Part shown: positions 22,334 to 35,689 of the stretch, one piece after another
Layout: each line of letters starts with the position of its first letter
Numbering within the stretch: the stretch's first letter is position 1
Assembly (NCBI GenBank): GCA_948474755.1
Contig: CAOLHI010000251.1
Span: 930,001 to 994,000 of the forward strand
Direction: 5' to 3'
Length of the DNA stretch: 64,000 bases
Origin: Ctenosaura bakeri
Taxonomy: Eukaryota; Chordata; Lepidosauria; Squamata; Iguanidae
Notes under the pieces: generated by a model
Told to the model about the DNA's origin: nothing
The model's input: the letters and a program-made list of their open reading frames with translations, nothing else
The model's database searches: none
Program-made: the position numbers and the translations under genes

Positions 22334-25300
22334 TCTTCCCTTCAGCTCATTTTAGGCCAGTAGTTTGGCTTTTGTTATTTTTTTACTGGAGAAGTTTCCA
22401 AGTAGTTCAAAAACTGAGCATAAGTACAATCCATAACACAGGCCTCCTCAACTGCATAGACATGGATGGAGAGGATGCACATCTTGTACATCTGGCTGGC
22501 ATCAACTTAGGAAAGAGTGCATCAGTATAAGGTAAGTAAGACATTAGTTTGGCTGTCATCACCTGTGCTCTGGCATCTCTATCTGGAACAAGCTATAGCT
22601 GGTGAAACATGTACTGTATAAAAGAAATGATTGGCCTCTAAAATAATAATTTTTTTTTAAAAAAAAAGGTAAAAGGTTAGACAACAAGTTCACACCCAGG
22701 TTGCAAACCTGATTCCTAGAGGGAGAGGGGAGATGTAACCTTTTTTAAAGGGCTATATATCACCTCCTAAGACACACAAACCACTACCAAGACATGCCTT
22801 TGCAGATGGTCAATTTACTGGCCCCCAACCAGACAATTACAGACTTCAGACACCAATTCAGCAATTCTTCAACCTCATCTGAATTTGATGCAACAGTGGA
22901 ACCAAAATCTATGGATGACTTAATCATTTTATGTATATGCTCAATGAATGGTTCATGGGATAAAATTTAGCTGCTCTGAATTACAATGGTGTAACTACCA
23001 TTGGGCACAGCAATGATACCCCAAGAACCATCTTCTGGAAAAAGCCATCAAAATAGGACAGGAGCAGGACATTGTTCCCAAATCCAGACATCCAATCTGT
23101 CAGCATGCCATGGCCAATTCAGCTGGAGATTAGAAAAGTTACACTTCCTCTTTCTCTTGGAATAAATCAGCCACCAGGGCAACCAAAGTTGTAAACACAT
23201 TTCACTAATGTAACTAAGGGTCACTCTGGTATCCATTTTATTTCTACACATTTTTCTGAAGCTTCTCTCTCCATGCCTTAAATTTCTCATTTTGTTTTTG
23301 CTTCTTCCATTTCCTGTAACCTGCCTGTCTATATACCTGTTGTAATTCCTAAAATATCCCCATGAGTATGATGCTAATGAAAATGCATTTCAAGATTATC
23401 ACCATCCTTATTTCAAGCAGATTGAAAAGCTGCTTACCAATCAGCCTGCAAACCACTGGCACAAATGGCTTTAAGGAAAACAGGGCAAATTCAAATTCAG
23501 GCTTCTGTCCTTGAGCAACAGAGTTGTTTGGAGTGGACTCACTTAGTTTTTCTAAGACTAAGCGTGGCTAGGGGCAGTTCTGTAATTTTACAGCCAAACC
23601 CAGCTATGCTCTGCACTGGTTTGCTTGAGCCTACACTGCAACAATCTTATCCAATCTTACATCACTGACACAGTTGTTCCATTAAAAAGAATAAAAAGAA
23701 AGGAATTGCAAAATAAAAGGCTATTGGAAGAAAAGGCACAGAGGCAAGACTAATAACTGAACCAATGTTGTATACACTGGTATGTAATCACTCCTTGACA
23801 CAGCAAAGCTGAGAGGAATCCAGGTTCATCCTATAGAAGAAAACCATTTTATTCCAACTGTTGTTTAAATGTTATGCATTCTTAAGCATGACATTTGTCT
23901 CCTTGATCTCCCTTCCCTATATTCAGACCCCAGCCAAAGCCAAAGTACTTGATGATTTTAACAACCTAAAAATGAATAACTTCTGTAATTTCAAGTTACT
24001 TAAGCAGTTTCTCTGGAGTGCTCTACAGGTGAAGTTTTGAGTGTTCATTTAGATCCCTAAGTACTGGCTTCCATTTTAACACCAGGCTCCTATTTTTGAA
24101 CACGTGTTCTTCAACACTGATGGGGAAAAATACCGAATGCATTTACTGTTCATTTCTGCAGTTTTAGTGTTTATTTCAAATTGATGTGCCTCAACAGGAA
24201 ATGTTCTCCAAATTACATCCTCATCTCGTTCTGCTATTTATTCCTACTAAGAAACCAGTCAGGTGTAACCCTGCTGCTATGAAAAGCTGAAACTCTGAAA
24301 AACTGATTTGGGTGGGGGTGCACCAAAAAAGGGCTCATTAGGCAAGCAACTCCATTACTTTCAGCCAAAACTGAGTCAGGGAGAACAAATCACAGACGAA
24401 CACCTTGCAACACAAGTGTCTGAGATGTTCTTTGAAGGTTTAATTGGGATGACAACTCTGAACAAACAAAGGTTGCTATATTTATTATCATACACATAGA
24501 AGTTATATAAAAGATAATTTCCAGTCAATGTAATAATAACAGCTTTAGAAATCCAAGCTACAGAGATACAGTGATCATAGTCAATTTCATTGCAAGCAAA
24601 TTATAACAGGACACAGAGTATGAAAGGGAAGTGACTGTGTGAAAGTAGACAGGCCACCCAAAATGTGAAATGTGCATTGATTTAACTAGCAAATAAAAAA
24701 AAGCAAGACTGGAAAAGAGGATCAAACACTGGAAAAGAGATTCACCCTCTTATATGAAAACAATGTCAAAGTTACAGAGAACATGACCTCAGTTTTGCAT
24801 CATTTAGCAATGTGAGGGCACAATTAGTGGAACCAAGGCCAGCTGATGAAATTCTATGTGCAATCTGTTCTTACGGTAAGTATTTCAGGATTCTCTATTT
24901 CCTGAATTTTTCAGGTCAGTATTATACAAATTTTTCACTGCATCCTCAGATTCCCTGAAACCAAGTTCAATTACATGTGCAAGTTCTTGCTGGGCAAAAC
25001 TTGGAGAAAGTGTTTTGAAACAGTTAAGTAGATTTTAAGTGATGCAACATTATAGGCAAATAAACAGAAAGAGAAGAAAAAAGTTCCATCAAAAAGATCT
25101 GTACTTCCCACAATATGCACTTCAACAGTGAAAACCTAAAAAGGGGGCAGAACATTTGTAACTGAACGCTAGTCTTAATGAAAAACAAAGCTGAAAAATA
25201 AGAGACTGACATCTTTGAAAACCTATCTTCTCATTTATGAAAGCTGGCAAGGCATATTCAAAATGAAGCATTAACATCTTAACAAGAAGCACAGACAATC

Positions 25301-25404
25301 TAACTTCATCATTACAAATGAGAGAGAAGGTACACCAGGAAAGCAGGCTTAGCACTGAAGGGCCTTTCTTTTAGTTTACCAAAATACTCTAACGATACAT
25401 AAAC
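22334..25404. other. Non-coding sequence, nothing recognised
   Basis: About 3 kb of unique-looking sequence. An A/T run lies at 22648-22670. ORFs are all short and overlap on opposite strands. Confidence 0.55.
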
Positions 25405-25930
25405 AAATCTTGAGCTGGAGCAAGCTAGAGTGCTTGTTATCAGCTTCAGCTAATACACCAGCTGTGCTCCTTTCTAGAAGTAAATGGCCTAAAGATGGTA
25501 ATACATGCACTGGTAACCTCAAGGTTGGACTTCTGCAATACAGTCTACCTTTGTACCAAGTTTGGAAACTCCAATTGGTCCAAAATATGGCAGCCAGATT
25601 GATTAAGGGTACATTGAGGAGTGGACATATTACACCAATATAAAAATCACTCCACTGGCTGCCAATTAGTTTCTGGGCAAAGTACAAAGTGTTGGTTATT
25701 ACCTTTAAAGCCCTACATGGTTTGGGTACAAGTTACCTACAAGATAGTCTTCTCCCATACAATCTGCCCCATACACTCAGGTCCTCCAGGGGCCATTTAC
25801 TTAAACTGTCTAAAAGAAGACTGGCAACAGTCGCTCACTTCTTGTTGGTCACTCCTAGACTGTGGAATGACCTGCTGGAAGAGATCCAACAGCAAAATAT
25901 GCTGTCTGAGTTTTAAAAACTGCTAAAGGC
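25405..25930 (+). mobile_element. L2-like LINE, 3' coding end
   Basis: Decayed coding sequence of a non-LTR reverse transcriptase C-terminal region on the plus strand. Recognisable pieces across broken frames are TSRLDFCNTVY near 25515-25550, LHWLPI-like near 25650, FKALHGLGTSYLQD near 25697-25740, and RLWNDLLEEIQQ then LSEF before a stop near 25916. Spacing and motifs match the L2/Rex1-type LINE tail that ends in a 'FKKLLKTHLF'-like sequence. It is 5'-truncated with several frameshifts. Assignment to L2 rather than a related clade is from memory of the motifs. Confidence 0.75.
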
Positions 25931-27602
25931 ATGTCTTTAGCTGAAAGTCGTAGTTCAGCAACACCTGGAAGTTGCACATCCCTAACACCACAGACACTGT
26001 TTGATAAGCATTCACACTAAAAAAGCAAACTCTGATCTTTGACACTTTAATTCCACACCTGGCACCATGATAGGGCACATTCAAACCAAATCCACTCACC
26101 AGACAAAACTGAAGCATAAAAGTCACCTCACAGTGACTCGATCATATTAAGTAGTTAAAGGTGGATCTTGGCTCAAATATTCCATATTTTACTAAAGGAC
26201 ACCTGAAGGGACAGAAAACTTTTTTTATTTTATTACATCCATTATTCTCAAAGTGTTTCAAAAAGTCACCAAGTACTCACAGGGATTTTTCTCCCTGCAG
26301 CAAGATCATCCCTGTCATTTGATTTACAAAGGTCTACTCTTTACTTATAGATGTGGTATTTACTCCATAACAACTGATTAGTAAAGGCTGTAAATGAGCA
26401 TGACTCTATGTACCACATGAGAGAGAGACACAATGAGAAAGCAGTATCAAAAGATTTAAACACTACTCAAGCAAGCAGATCTGCACATCCTCTGTCCCTT
26501 ACTCTTCACCTGAATTTTAATTCTGCAGCGCTTGCAATTTGTGCTTTGTGTCAGTATAAGAGAAAGTCAATGCACAAAAGCTCTGCAAGCATCTTTTCTC
26601 CTCAAATCATCTATACAAGTGTTAACAACTAATGAGTAAAACAGGTAAAAATAACAGCACAATTTTGTCACCAATTATCCTTTAGTCGTCTGGGATAAAA
26701 TGTGCAACACATCACTGTCAATTCTACATCAACTATAAGCCCATAAATATTCACTCATGCAATTAGCACAATGCTGCTGGCCAGCTGTACGTCAGCCATG
26801 TACTGACTTGCAGCCAAGTCCCCAAAAACAATGTTAATGCAGAACACAACTACTGGAATTGCTGCCTAATGCATGGAGGAAGTGTCATGTCACACTATAC
26901 CTTTTCAGATTGTATACTATCATACACTTAATCTTGTAGCTTCTTCTTACAGCAGCCCAACAACATGTCCACAATGTAGTTCTTCATGTTATGTTTCCCT
27001 TGTTTCTCATCTCTATGCCCCTCTAGTTGCTTTACTGGAGTTTTGCCCCCTGTACAATATAAATTGTATGTAATACAATATTTGCAACGTACAGACACCA
27101 AGTACTAAAGAAATGATAACCTGAAAAACATGCAACAAAGCACAACAGGTAAATTATGGGTCCTTCCCATGAGTGAAATTACAAAACAATAGATTGCAGT
27201 TCAACCGAACACCACAGATCCACTTGCATCCCTTCCCTTCATGGCAAGTTCACACATTCAGAGATGAAAATGGATTGCAAAATGGTTCTCATCAGATATG
27301 GAAAACAACAATACACATTTGCAAACAGGAAAGACAACAGCTGTCTAACCCAGCTTGAGTCACAAGTGTATTAAAAAAGATCAGCGCTATGAAAGGTCAG
27401 GAGAAAAAAAATATTTTACAATATTCATTCCTTCCAAAGTCTTTTTTCTAGAAAATCTGAGGAAAAAAATTACCAAATATTTTCTTTTAGAATGATGACT
27501 AAATGTTTAAGACAAGGTTTTCACATATCTACTGCCCCAAAATCATTTGCTGGCCAGCAAACACTATGTAAGAATACTTTTATGTAAGACTATGTATAGC
27601 AT
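25931..27602. other. Non-coding sequence, nothing recognised
   Basis: Unique-looking AT-rich sequence without repeat or exon signals that I can support. Confidence 0.55.
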
Positions 27603-27818
27603 ATGAGAGTTAGTGTGATGTAGTGGTTTGAGTGTTGGAGTTAGACACTGGGAGACTAGGGTCTGAATCTCCACTTGGCCATGGAAACCCATTTAGTGAC
27701 CTCAGGTAAGTCACACTCTCTCAGCCTCAGAGGAAGAACAAGGGCAATCCCTTTTGAACAATAAGTTCTTCACCTTAGGGTTATCATAAGTCACAAATTA
27801 CCTGAAGGCACACAATAA
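27603..27818 (+). mobile_element. tRNA-derived SINE, near full length (Sauria-SINE type)
   Basis: The head carries pol III promoter boxes: the A-box region is TAGTGTGATGTAGTGG and the B-box is GGTCTGAATCTCC (compare GGTTCGAATCC). The body has CACTTGGCCATGGAAACCCA, GTAAGTCACACTCTCTCAGC and the GGCAATCCC segment. The tail is TAGGGTTATCATAAGTC then CCTGAAGGCACACAATAA, the BovB-like 3' end through which the partner LINE machinery would mobilise it. Confidence 0.88.
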
Positions 27819-27904
27819 TGTACAGTGTAAGACCGTTACAATTCCTGGTCTTGTTTTCTTTTCTCAGTTAAGGATATGTCATGTCTGCCTGGCACATGGA
27901 GAAC

Positions 27905-28138
27905 TGTGTGTATGTGTATGTCTTTTCAAGTCATCTGTCAACTTCATGGTAACTCCATGAATTTCATTGAGTTTTCTTAAGACAAGGAATACTCAGAGAT
28001 GGTTCCTTCCTCTGAAATATAGCCTACAGCCCCTGGAATTCACTGGCAGGCTTCCATCCAAGTACTCATCAGTGCTGACTGTGCTTAACTTCAAAAATCA
28101 GATGGGATCTGGCTCCTTTAGAATATTTAGGCTCTATA
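27905..28138 (-). mobile_element. 5S-rRNA-derived SINE, near full length
   Basis: In minus orientation, left to right: a TG-rich start, tail (CTTTTCAAGTCATCTGTC, CCATGAATTTCATTGAG, AGACAAGGAATACTCAGAG), body (TCTGAAATATAGCCTACAGC), then the complement of the 5S head (CATCCAAGTACTCATCAGTG, TGCTTAACTTCAAAAATCAG, GATGGGATCTGG). It lies 87 bp from a tRNA-type SINE. Confidence 0.85.
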
Positions 28139-28365
28139 TAGAGAACTAGTGGAGACAAAATAATTTTACTATTAATGATTGATTCCTCTGTTTTTATTGG
28201 AAATATTTTTGCTTGTTCCTATTATCTTTGGCAAAACCAAAGACATTCCTTATAGTTCATGTGTTCCTTACAGTTCAAGACCTTGTAGCTCCATTTGTAA
28301 TGAAAAATGAAATTTGAAAGTAGATTCCATTTGTAAATATCTTTTGAATAAGCTGAAGTTCTAAT

Positions 28366-28832
28366 ACAGTTGGCCCTTCACATTTGCTAGGATTAGAGGT
28401 GCAAGAATAAATCATAAATATAAAAAATGGGGGTTTGTATCTCTTGGAAGGGGGCTGAGAAATAGAGGGAAATGGACACCCAGGGTTCAAACCAGGTAAA
28501 GGGAAGGAGAGGAAAGAGGGGTGGGTCAGCATTCCCCTCACGCCCATTTCCTTCCTTGGCTATGTGAGACATTGGGAGAGGGTTTGTGGTGTTCAGAATT
28601 TAAGCTGTGAGCCATCCTTAGCTGGTTGGCAGCAGCTGGTGAAGGAGGAGGACCAGAGGTGGGTTTCTAAAGGGCTGTGAGGCCTGACTGGAGCTGCCAA
28701 AAGGGAAGGTTCTCCCAGAAAAGAAGCACTTCAGGTAGCAGGGAGGGGGCGGCCAGGGCAAGGATTGAAGAAACTCACAAATATGGTAATCAAATCCATG
28801 AAAGTCAAACTCGCAAATTGGAGGGCGGACAG
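28366..28832. mobile_element. Tigger-like (Tc1/mariner) non-autonomous element, 467 bp
   Basis: The left end is CAGTTGGCCCTTCACATTTG. The reverse complement of the right end is CTGTCCGCCCTCCAATTTGC. Both are flanked by TA, the target duplication of this superfamily. The interior is purine-rich (28440-28760) and holds only short ORFs, none a transposase. Confidence 0.75.
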
Positions 28833-29601
28833 TATATCAAATATGATAATTTTATCTCTAACCAAGTTATATATGATGCTTTTTATTATTCTAAAGTAAC
28901 AAAGTTACTTTCAATCTGTAAAAGCTGCTAAATTGCATTTTCTATTTTTAAAAATTGTCATTTTTTTTTCCTTTTGGAAAAAAACCTGGGAGAACAGCTT
29001 TTTTTTCACCTTTTATGAAGATGCTGTTGCTGATAGCCCTCCTCTTCCTCCTCCTCCTAGTTTAAGAAGTACACTGGCAGAAGAGTGTTCTTCCATCAGC
29101 TTTTACCAAAACACAGCATGCTGATTATTTATAGGAATTCTCAGAAAATCATAAATTATAATCATGGTGAGTCCAACCTTTGGGAGAACCATTGTTCATA
29201 CTAATAGGCCATGCACTGTTGTAGCACTTCCTGACTCTTCTGTGTACCAAATCCAGGGGGAAAACAGGGGGGAAATGATAGCAGATACTTAAAAGTTCCT
29301 TTTAAATGATGATAACTGTTCATCCAGCATCCTCACAGCTCCTATATCACTCCATAGGACAACTCTGACACTTTATGGCAACATCGTAAAAAGCTGCTGT
29401 CATGAAACTGGAAGATAACTGTTAGAAAGAAAACAATGTCCATGTGAGCACTACTACACCTGACCTATGGCTTTCAACTGTCAGTTGTGCAGGTACATAC
29501 AGGTAGTGAAGTTACTGCACTTAATGCCCAACTCTGATCATATTAGATTACACCTTCTATATAGGTATATATAGTGAGTTTGTCTGTGTCAGGCAGGTGC
29601 A
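28833..29601. other. Non-coding sequence, nothing recognised
   Basis: AT-rich sequence with T- and C-rich runs near 28965 and 29035. No feature could be supported. Confidence 0.5.
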
Positions 29602-29652
29602 GACCTCATACGATTGGCTGAGTGAGGCAAGAAGACCTCATATGATTGGCTG
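29602..29652. repeat. Direct repeat carrying ATTGG (inverted CCAAT) motifs
   Basis: GACCTCATACGATTGGCTG at 29602-29620 recurs with one change at 29634-29652, a 32-bp period. Each copy contains ATTGG, the reverse of a CCAAT box. A TATA-rich run (TATATAGGTATATATAG) lies just upstream at 29559-29575. Just downstream, 29668-29730 resembles one arm of the palindromic MITE family (GGAATCTTGGGGTTGGCAGT, AAGGAGGGGTCTTTCGAATG). Confidence 0.8.
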
Positions 29653-29730
29653 GCTGTGAAGAAATTCTATGGAATCTTGGGGTTGGCAGTTCAAGGAGGG
29701 GTCTTTCGAATGCTCAACCGGAGAGCTCAG

Positions 29731-31384
29731 GCCGGTTGCTACGGAGACAAGGCCTACCAGCAAAGAGAAGGTCAGGAACCCAAACTCTGTATGTTAATAA
29801 CTCTCAATGCAGATTGAATTGGGGAATATGAGGAAAAGTTATAGGTATTGGATAAAGCAGTTTGGGGAATCAGAGACACAGGGGCTCAAATCTGTGTATT
29901 TCAACCACATGTAACTCCTAAGGTAAGGTAAGGTAATTCCTAAGGTATTTCTAACAAGTGCTACCTATGAGAAAATAAAATCCTGGGCAATGCCAGGTAA
30001 ATACGCTAGTACTAAATATTTTAGACCATACTGGAATACCAGATAGTGAAAGCAAAACATAAAAGGCTACCTAAATCAGGAGAACTCATTTTAGTTACAA
30101 ATTTGTTAATGCTTGTATAGTTAAATGTTTGTAATATATTTGTATAGTTGGCTACAATTAAACAGAGTTCTTCCAAGAAAGTGGCAAGGCAAATCAGAAT
30201 ATTAGGGACAGCAATATTACTCCTCCTTGGATCCCAAATCTGATCCAACTAAATTTTACAGGTTCCTTTAAACAAAGCACAATCCCACTTTTCCTGTCAC
30301 ATCTCTCCTATTTTAATGTTTCCATACCATTTTTCTCCACGCCCTAAATGAGGATCCATCCTTTGCCTACATATGAAAAGCTTTCTTAAATATCATAAAC
30401 ACATTTGAAAAGAGCTCACAGCCTCTTTCTACTGAATGCTATGAACAAACAATTCTATATTTTTCCTCAAATATATTACTGACTACAGTAAGAACAGACA
30501 GAAATGATAAATCTGTTGTTGGCTGCTGTTGCTTTATACTCCTCAAACACCAGTATTTCATTCTTCTACGCTTTTCTTTAAGTCCCAGGAAATCAAAAGT
30601 ATACAAATTGAAGATGCCCCCCACAACTACTACCAAAACAAATTCTTTCCATGTTACACAACTTGCCACGACAAGTACTTTTGCTAGCAGAAAATGTTAA
30701 CAGCACCTGTGAAACACCTTTTTTGGATACACAAGATCTGATCAGTTATACACACCACATCATCAGGATTACTGCACTGTGGTCTATGTAGTGTTGTTTT
30801 TGAAGGATGTTTATACATTGCAAATGCCCTAAAATCTTACTGAATGATACACTGATTTGATTTCTATTCATTCTTCCTCTCATAGTTGGGATGTGTGATA
30901 GCTTCCAACATGATAAAAACAACAACTACAATAAGTTACCAGTATACATATTAAAATACAAGTTATACATATTAAGATACAAGTTAAGCTTAACATTTAA
31001 TATATTTTTAAAATAGTTTAATTTTATTTATTTTTAAAGAGATGTTACAAACTATTTATAACTTAACATTAAAATATCAATAATAATAAATAAAATATTT
31101 TATGTCCAACTTGTTCATTTAAAACCTCTGTCCGCATATGTCAGTTAGCTGTTGAAGACCCGCCCATATATAAAGGTGAAGGATAGCTGAAGGTCAATGA
31201 GGAGAAGCCAGTTTAGTCTACTAGCTTATGAGAGGAGGATTCAGACTAGAAAAATTTGCCCAGTGTTTTACAGATGAAATTGCCTGGATGCATTTTGAAT
31301 TGGATGCTAAAGATGGTAAAGATGGATGCAACTTTAGCCCCTGCTTCTTCAGTTATAATAGATACTTTTCAATTTGTACAGCCC
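29731..31384. other. Non-coding sequence, nothing recognised
   Basis: AT-rich, especially 30950-31110. No repeat or exon could be supported. Confidence 0.5.
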
Positions 31385-31790
31385 AAGGATGTGGTTCAAG
31401 CTAGTTAAAACAGCTGCAGCCTTACAGCTAACTGGGGCTGGTTACAGGATGTATGTGACTCGCTTGTACAACAGCTTCCCAGCTACTACTCAGTTTCTGG
31501 GCACAATTCAGAGTGCTGGTTATGACATGTACATGGCTCAGGTTTAAGTTATCTGAAGGACTATAGCCTCTCATATCAGCCTGCACAAGCTTTTAAGATT
31601 TTTGGCAGAGACCCTTATCTCTGTCTCATCACCCCACGGGCACATCTGGTAGGGATGCAGGAGAAGACATTCCGCATGTCTGCTCTTGAACTCCCTTCCT
31701 ACAGAGGCTAGATTGACCTACTCCATAGTGTCGTTCTGCTGGCAGATGAATTTATTATAAGGAAAGAGTTTTTAAAAGTGTACTAAACTA
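31385..31790 (+). mobile_element. L2-like LINE, 3' end, strongly decayed
   Basis: Plus-strand similarity to the copy at 25405-25930: AACTGGGGCTGG, then CAGTTTCTGGGCACAATTCA, GAGTGCTGGTTATGAC, CAGCCTGCACAAGCTTTTAA and CATCACCCCACGGGCAC. No long frame remains. Confidence 0.6.
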
Positions 31791-32319
31791 TTCCTATTTC
31801 TTACTTTTTAATGTATATATTTTAAAATTGCTTTTAATTGTATCAACAATTTAATTATCTTTTAACTTGGTATGTTTTCACTGATAGGAGATATTAACTG
31901 TGTCTGTTTTAATTTCAGTAAGTTACCTTAAGCAACCAGTGGTGGGGAAAAGATAGAATAACAACAGTAGCAGCAGAAACAATAATAATACCATCCCTGA
32001 GAGGAAAATTCCATCTTTATATGTTCTTTGTCTTTCTTTGTGCCTTTTCAGCATTTGTTTTAAATTTTGTAAGCTGCTTTGAATCCTAGAGTGGGGGAAA
32101 GGGCAGTAAATAAATAAACTAACAACAACAGTTATTCCTATTCAGTAGCCTGAGAGTCACCACTATGAAGGCCCTCAGCAACTATACTGTAACGGCTAGA
32201 TGGCTAAATGGTATTTAAAACAAAACAAAACAATGACCTACATTCTCTTTTAGCCCTGACCAGAGCAGACTCACTGAATCCATTAGATTTATCTATAGGT
32301 TGACTCACCATTTAACAGA
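31791..32319. other. Non-coding sequence, nothing recognised
   Basis: AT-rich. A TTTGTAAGCTGCTTTGAATC phrase near 32067 is typical of LINE 3' regions (32040-32125) and could be the 3' UTR of the preceding L2 copy. Confidence 0.45.
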
Positions 32320-32700
32320 TGATTGAATGAGACAACTCTATTTGGCACTAACCGGCAGGATGGCAGCCAGTGTATTTTGCCAATACAAAAAGAACAGCAC
32401 TGACTACCAATTTGCTACTATGTCTCAACAAAGTTCAAGTCTTAACCTTTTAAGGCCCTATACTGCTTGAAACCATCTGAAGAACTGGACGGACTAGCAA
32501 CTGTAACACGAGCCCACTTGACCTTTAAGATTCCCCCCATCCCGAGTTTCCCCTCTGAAGTGAAGAGGGTGGCGTGACAATACAGAACCAGATCTTCTCA
32601 ATTCTGATGGCTTAGCTCTGGAATGCCTTTCTCCTCCCTGCACCTTCCATCAGACTCCCACTGATTTTCTAAAAGAACCTCAAAACATTACTCTTTTCTG
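32320..32700 (+). mobile_element. L2-like LINE, 3' end, strongly decayed
   Basis: A second plus-strand L2-like relic follows closely: GGCAGGATGGCAGCCAGTGT, AGCACTGACTACCAATTTGC, ACAAAGTTCAAGTCTTAACC, TTTAAGGCCCTATACTGC and GCTCTGGAATGCCTTTCTCC, in the same order as at 25405-25930. Confidence 0.65.
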
Positions 32701-35689
32701 TTGCTCTTAATAAAATTTAACATTGCAATTATATCTGGGTTTCAATCGCTGATACTTCTACTTTTACATGTTTTCAAGTTATATACTCAACACAGAGATC
32801 AAAAGGCAATTAAAAGTTTAAAAAATTACTAAAACTAAATACTAACTCTTAACTGTAAACAAATACTAACAATAACGTAACCAATTAAAAATATAGTTGT
32901 GACCATGCAGCCAAATAGACTACAGCTGTACTTGAGAGAGAAAAAAACACCATTCAAGGAAAGAAAATGTCTTTATAACAGGTCAACCTCACAGTAGGGA
33001 ACAGAAATGTGTAACAATGCACCGTAAAATGAATGGGAAGAAAATTCTAGAAGCCGCAATGCTTCTTGCTCTATTCAAACTGGATAACAGTATTGTGCAG
33101 CATTAACCTTGAGACAGCAAAACCTCACACACTACACTCCTACTTCCACCAGATGGTTTGACCAAGAATTGTGTCATCTGGATAGGAGAAGCTACATTTA
33201 CTCTGAAATATTTTCCATGTATCTGTCCACAAGATTTTTAAAAAATGATCATGACTCATTTGCATGATTAGGACTATATTTACAGCAATTCTGCGTGCAG
33301 CTCATTATTTCAAATAGAACATTTTATGTGTTAGAATTCTACATGAAGCTATGAAAAGGTTGATAAAGAGAGTAGCAGTATTCAATGCATTCATATATTA
33401 GGAACAGAAAACCTTAAAACGACACACAAATAATTACAAGGAAAACTAGCTGGACAGAAATTAACTTGTGTTCATATGAAAGGTGGCTTTTTAATGCTCT
33501 CCAGTATGACCAAATAAGTCCAGATAAAGTGCAATTCCTTAAAAATGAAACTACATCTTCTGTGACTGTCAATGTTCAGTAATATTAAATAATAATGTAT
33601 AATACATGTTAGTGGTGAATAATGTTGTTTCTTAATCACACATTGTGATGTGGCCCTTCTGTCTTAAAAGGGAAAGGCGGTCAATGCTTACTGTGTGGTA
33701 CCTAGCACTTCACCATTTTTAATCTGCAAACACCTACTCACTCTCAAGGGCACATTATCATTCCTCAGTCCTTCAGAATTCTCATCTTTGGTTAGTAGAA
33801 ATTGAAAAACACCAAAAATTAAAATATACTTTCTGCTTTCTCAATGGACTTCAGCAAGTGCTGGTAAGAAGGGGAGGAGACAGTCAGGAAAGGACTCAAG
33901 ACATTTTTTCCCTCTCTTAAATATTATGTGCTTGTGTTGCCTGTCAATTGTCTACTAGCACATTGCTGGTGATGTTCTGGGCAGTAGCTCTTACAAAAAT
34001 AAATGCCAGACATAATCATTCCTATAAAATAACAGCTACTGTTATTTTTAAAATAAAATAAAATAAAAAATAAAATAAACTCAGTGATTAACTTTGCCAT
34101 CCTTCCCACTGTAGGTCTGCACAGAAAATGACGTCATGATCAATTGCTAAAGAAACATTAAAAAATGAAGTTGCCGTTTCTTTAAAAAATGAAGACAAAA
34201 CTTTATGTGTGGCTTTGTGTCTGGTAGGTGCATTAAGACTGGAAAACATAACTGAAAAAGGAAGTACTGCTTAAGGGGCTTTGAGTGACATACTGTGGTT
34301 TGTTGGTTGTGACTAAAATAAGTCTTCTGATTTGAAAATGACAACTAACCACTAGAGAGCTGCTTTAAAATTGGCATCTTTTAGATGTGCAAGAGCCAAG
34401 AATAATGTTACCTTCTTCATGTTTTAATCAATAAAGATATTTTAATTTTAATTTAAAAAATAAATAAATAAAGCTGCAGCACAAGTCAACAGAGCGGGAG
34501 CATCTCCCAATCATTCCAATTAATAAAGTAGAGCGTTTAAGACAGAAGGTGACTGAATATGTAGCCTTAACCTCTTGTCCCTGTCCAACAACCAACCATG
34601 ACCAATTACTCTTGCAATTTTACATCATCTCTCTTAGGTGTTTTAAATGAGAACTACCTTCACAAGAGACCCAACTAAAATCCCCACAAGCTTATTGTTT
34701 ATCATGGAAAGAGGAGTTGAAAACTGGGTGCAGCAGGAAGCATAGGAGGAAGATGTGGCAATCCTAATGGATGATGAACAACAGAAGCGCTAGATTTTTG
34801 TGTGTATTTGTGCAGCACACTGGGAAACAGGCAACTCATCCTGGAGAAGTGATTCTTCTGGTTCTAGACTCAGAGAGAGAAAGGAGTAGATGTACATCCT
34901 TGGACTCAGATGATTGTTGGAGATACAGTGTGAAGGCAAGGAGAAGAGTGTGTGCCATGGATATGGTTCTTGTGACCAACCTTTCCAACAAAGCCATCAA
35001 AATGAGTGAACCTGGGTGAATTTACAAAAGACTTCCTTTAATGCATCAACAGGAACCATAAACAAAAGAGCAATCATTGCCACAAGTGACAAAAGCCAGT
35101 ATTTTCACTGGAATAGTCAATAGTATGACAACCATCAACATTTTTGCAGAAAGCCAGGAACACAACAGCAATTCCTCCTCCTCACCATTGATCACGCCCT
35201 TTCCATATTTCCAGGAATATGACACAGATATTTGGTAGAAATAAAGACAATGTTACTTTAAAATGAACTTTAGTACAAACATTAGTGATCATTAGAATTT
35301 ATGTGGATACACATATTCTCCAAGGGCACGCAACTCAAATATTTCTTGCCAAACACCCTACTATACAAGGATACATCAAAGGCTCCATCGAGCTTAGTGG
35401 TTGTTCTTCTACACTCACAGTGCAATACTTCAAACATTTTTTGACAGATTTTGGCGATTACCATATCTTAACTTACAGCAATTCAAGATATAATACTATA
35501 TAATCCAAAAAATATAGCACAAAATATATAAAACCGACTACTAGAATTTAAAAACATGACAGTATTTCAATCCAACAAACCAACCACTTACCATCCTCAT
35601 TTATACTCATTTGTTTGACAGGAAGAGATCCTCACATATCATACATCACGTCCACATAAACAATGTTCCTTTAGGTCCTTGTTATAGAA
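32701..35689. other. Non-coding sequence with simple repeats
   Basis: About 3 kb without a recognised gene or element. AAAAT-type low-complexity sequence lies at 34045-34080 and a TAAA run at 34451-34470. ORFs of 61-82 codons show no family resemblance. Confidence 0.55.

Noticed and set aside
27603..27680. A tRNA gene
   Set aside because: A and B boxes are present, but the sequence cannot be extended into a normal cloverleaf with an acceptor stem and runs into a SINE body.
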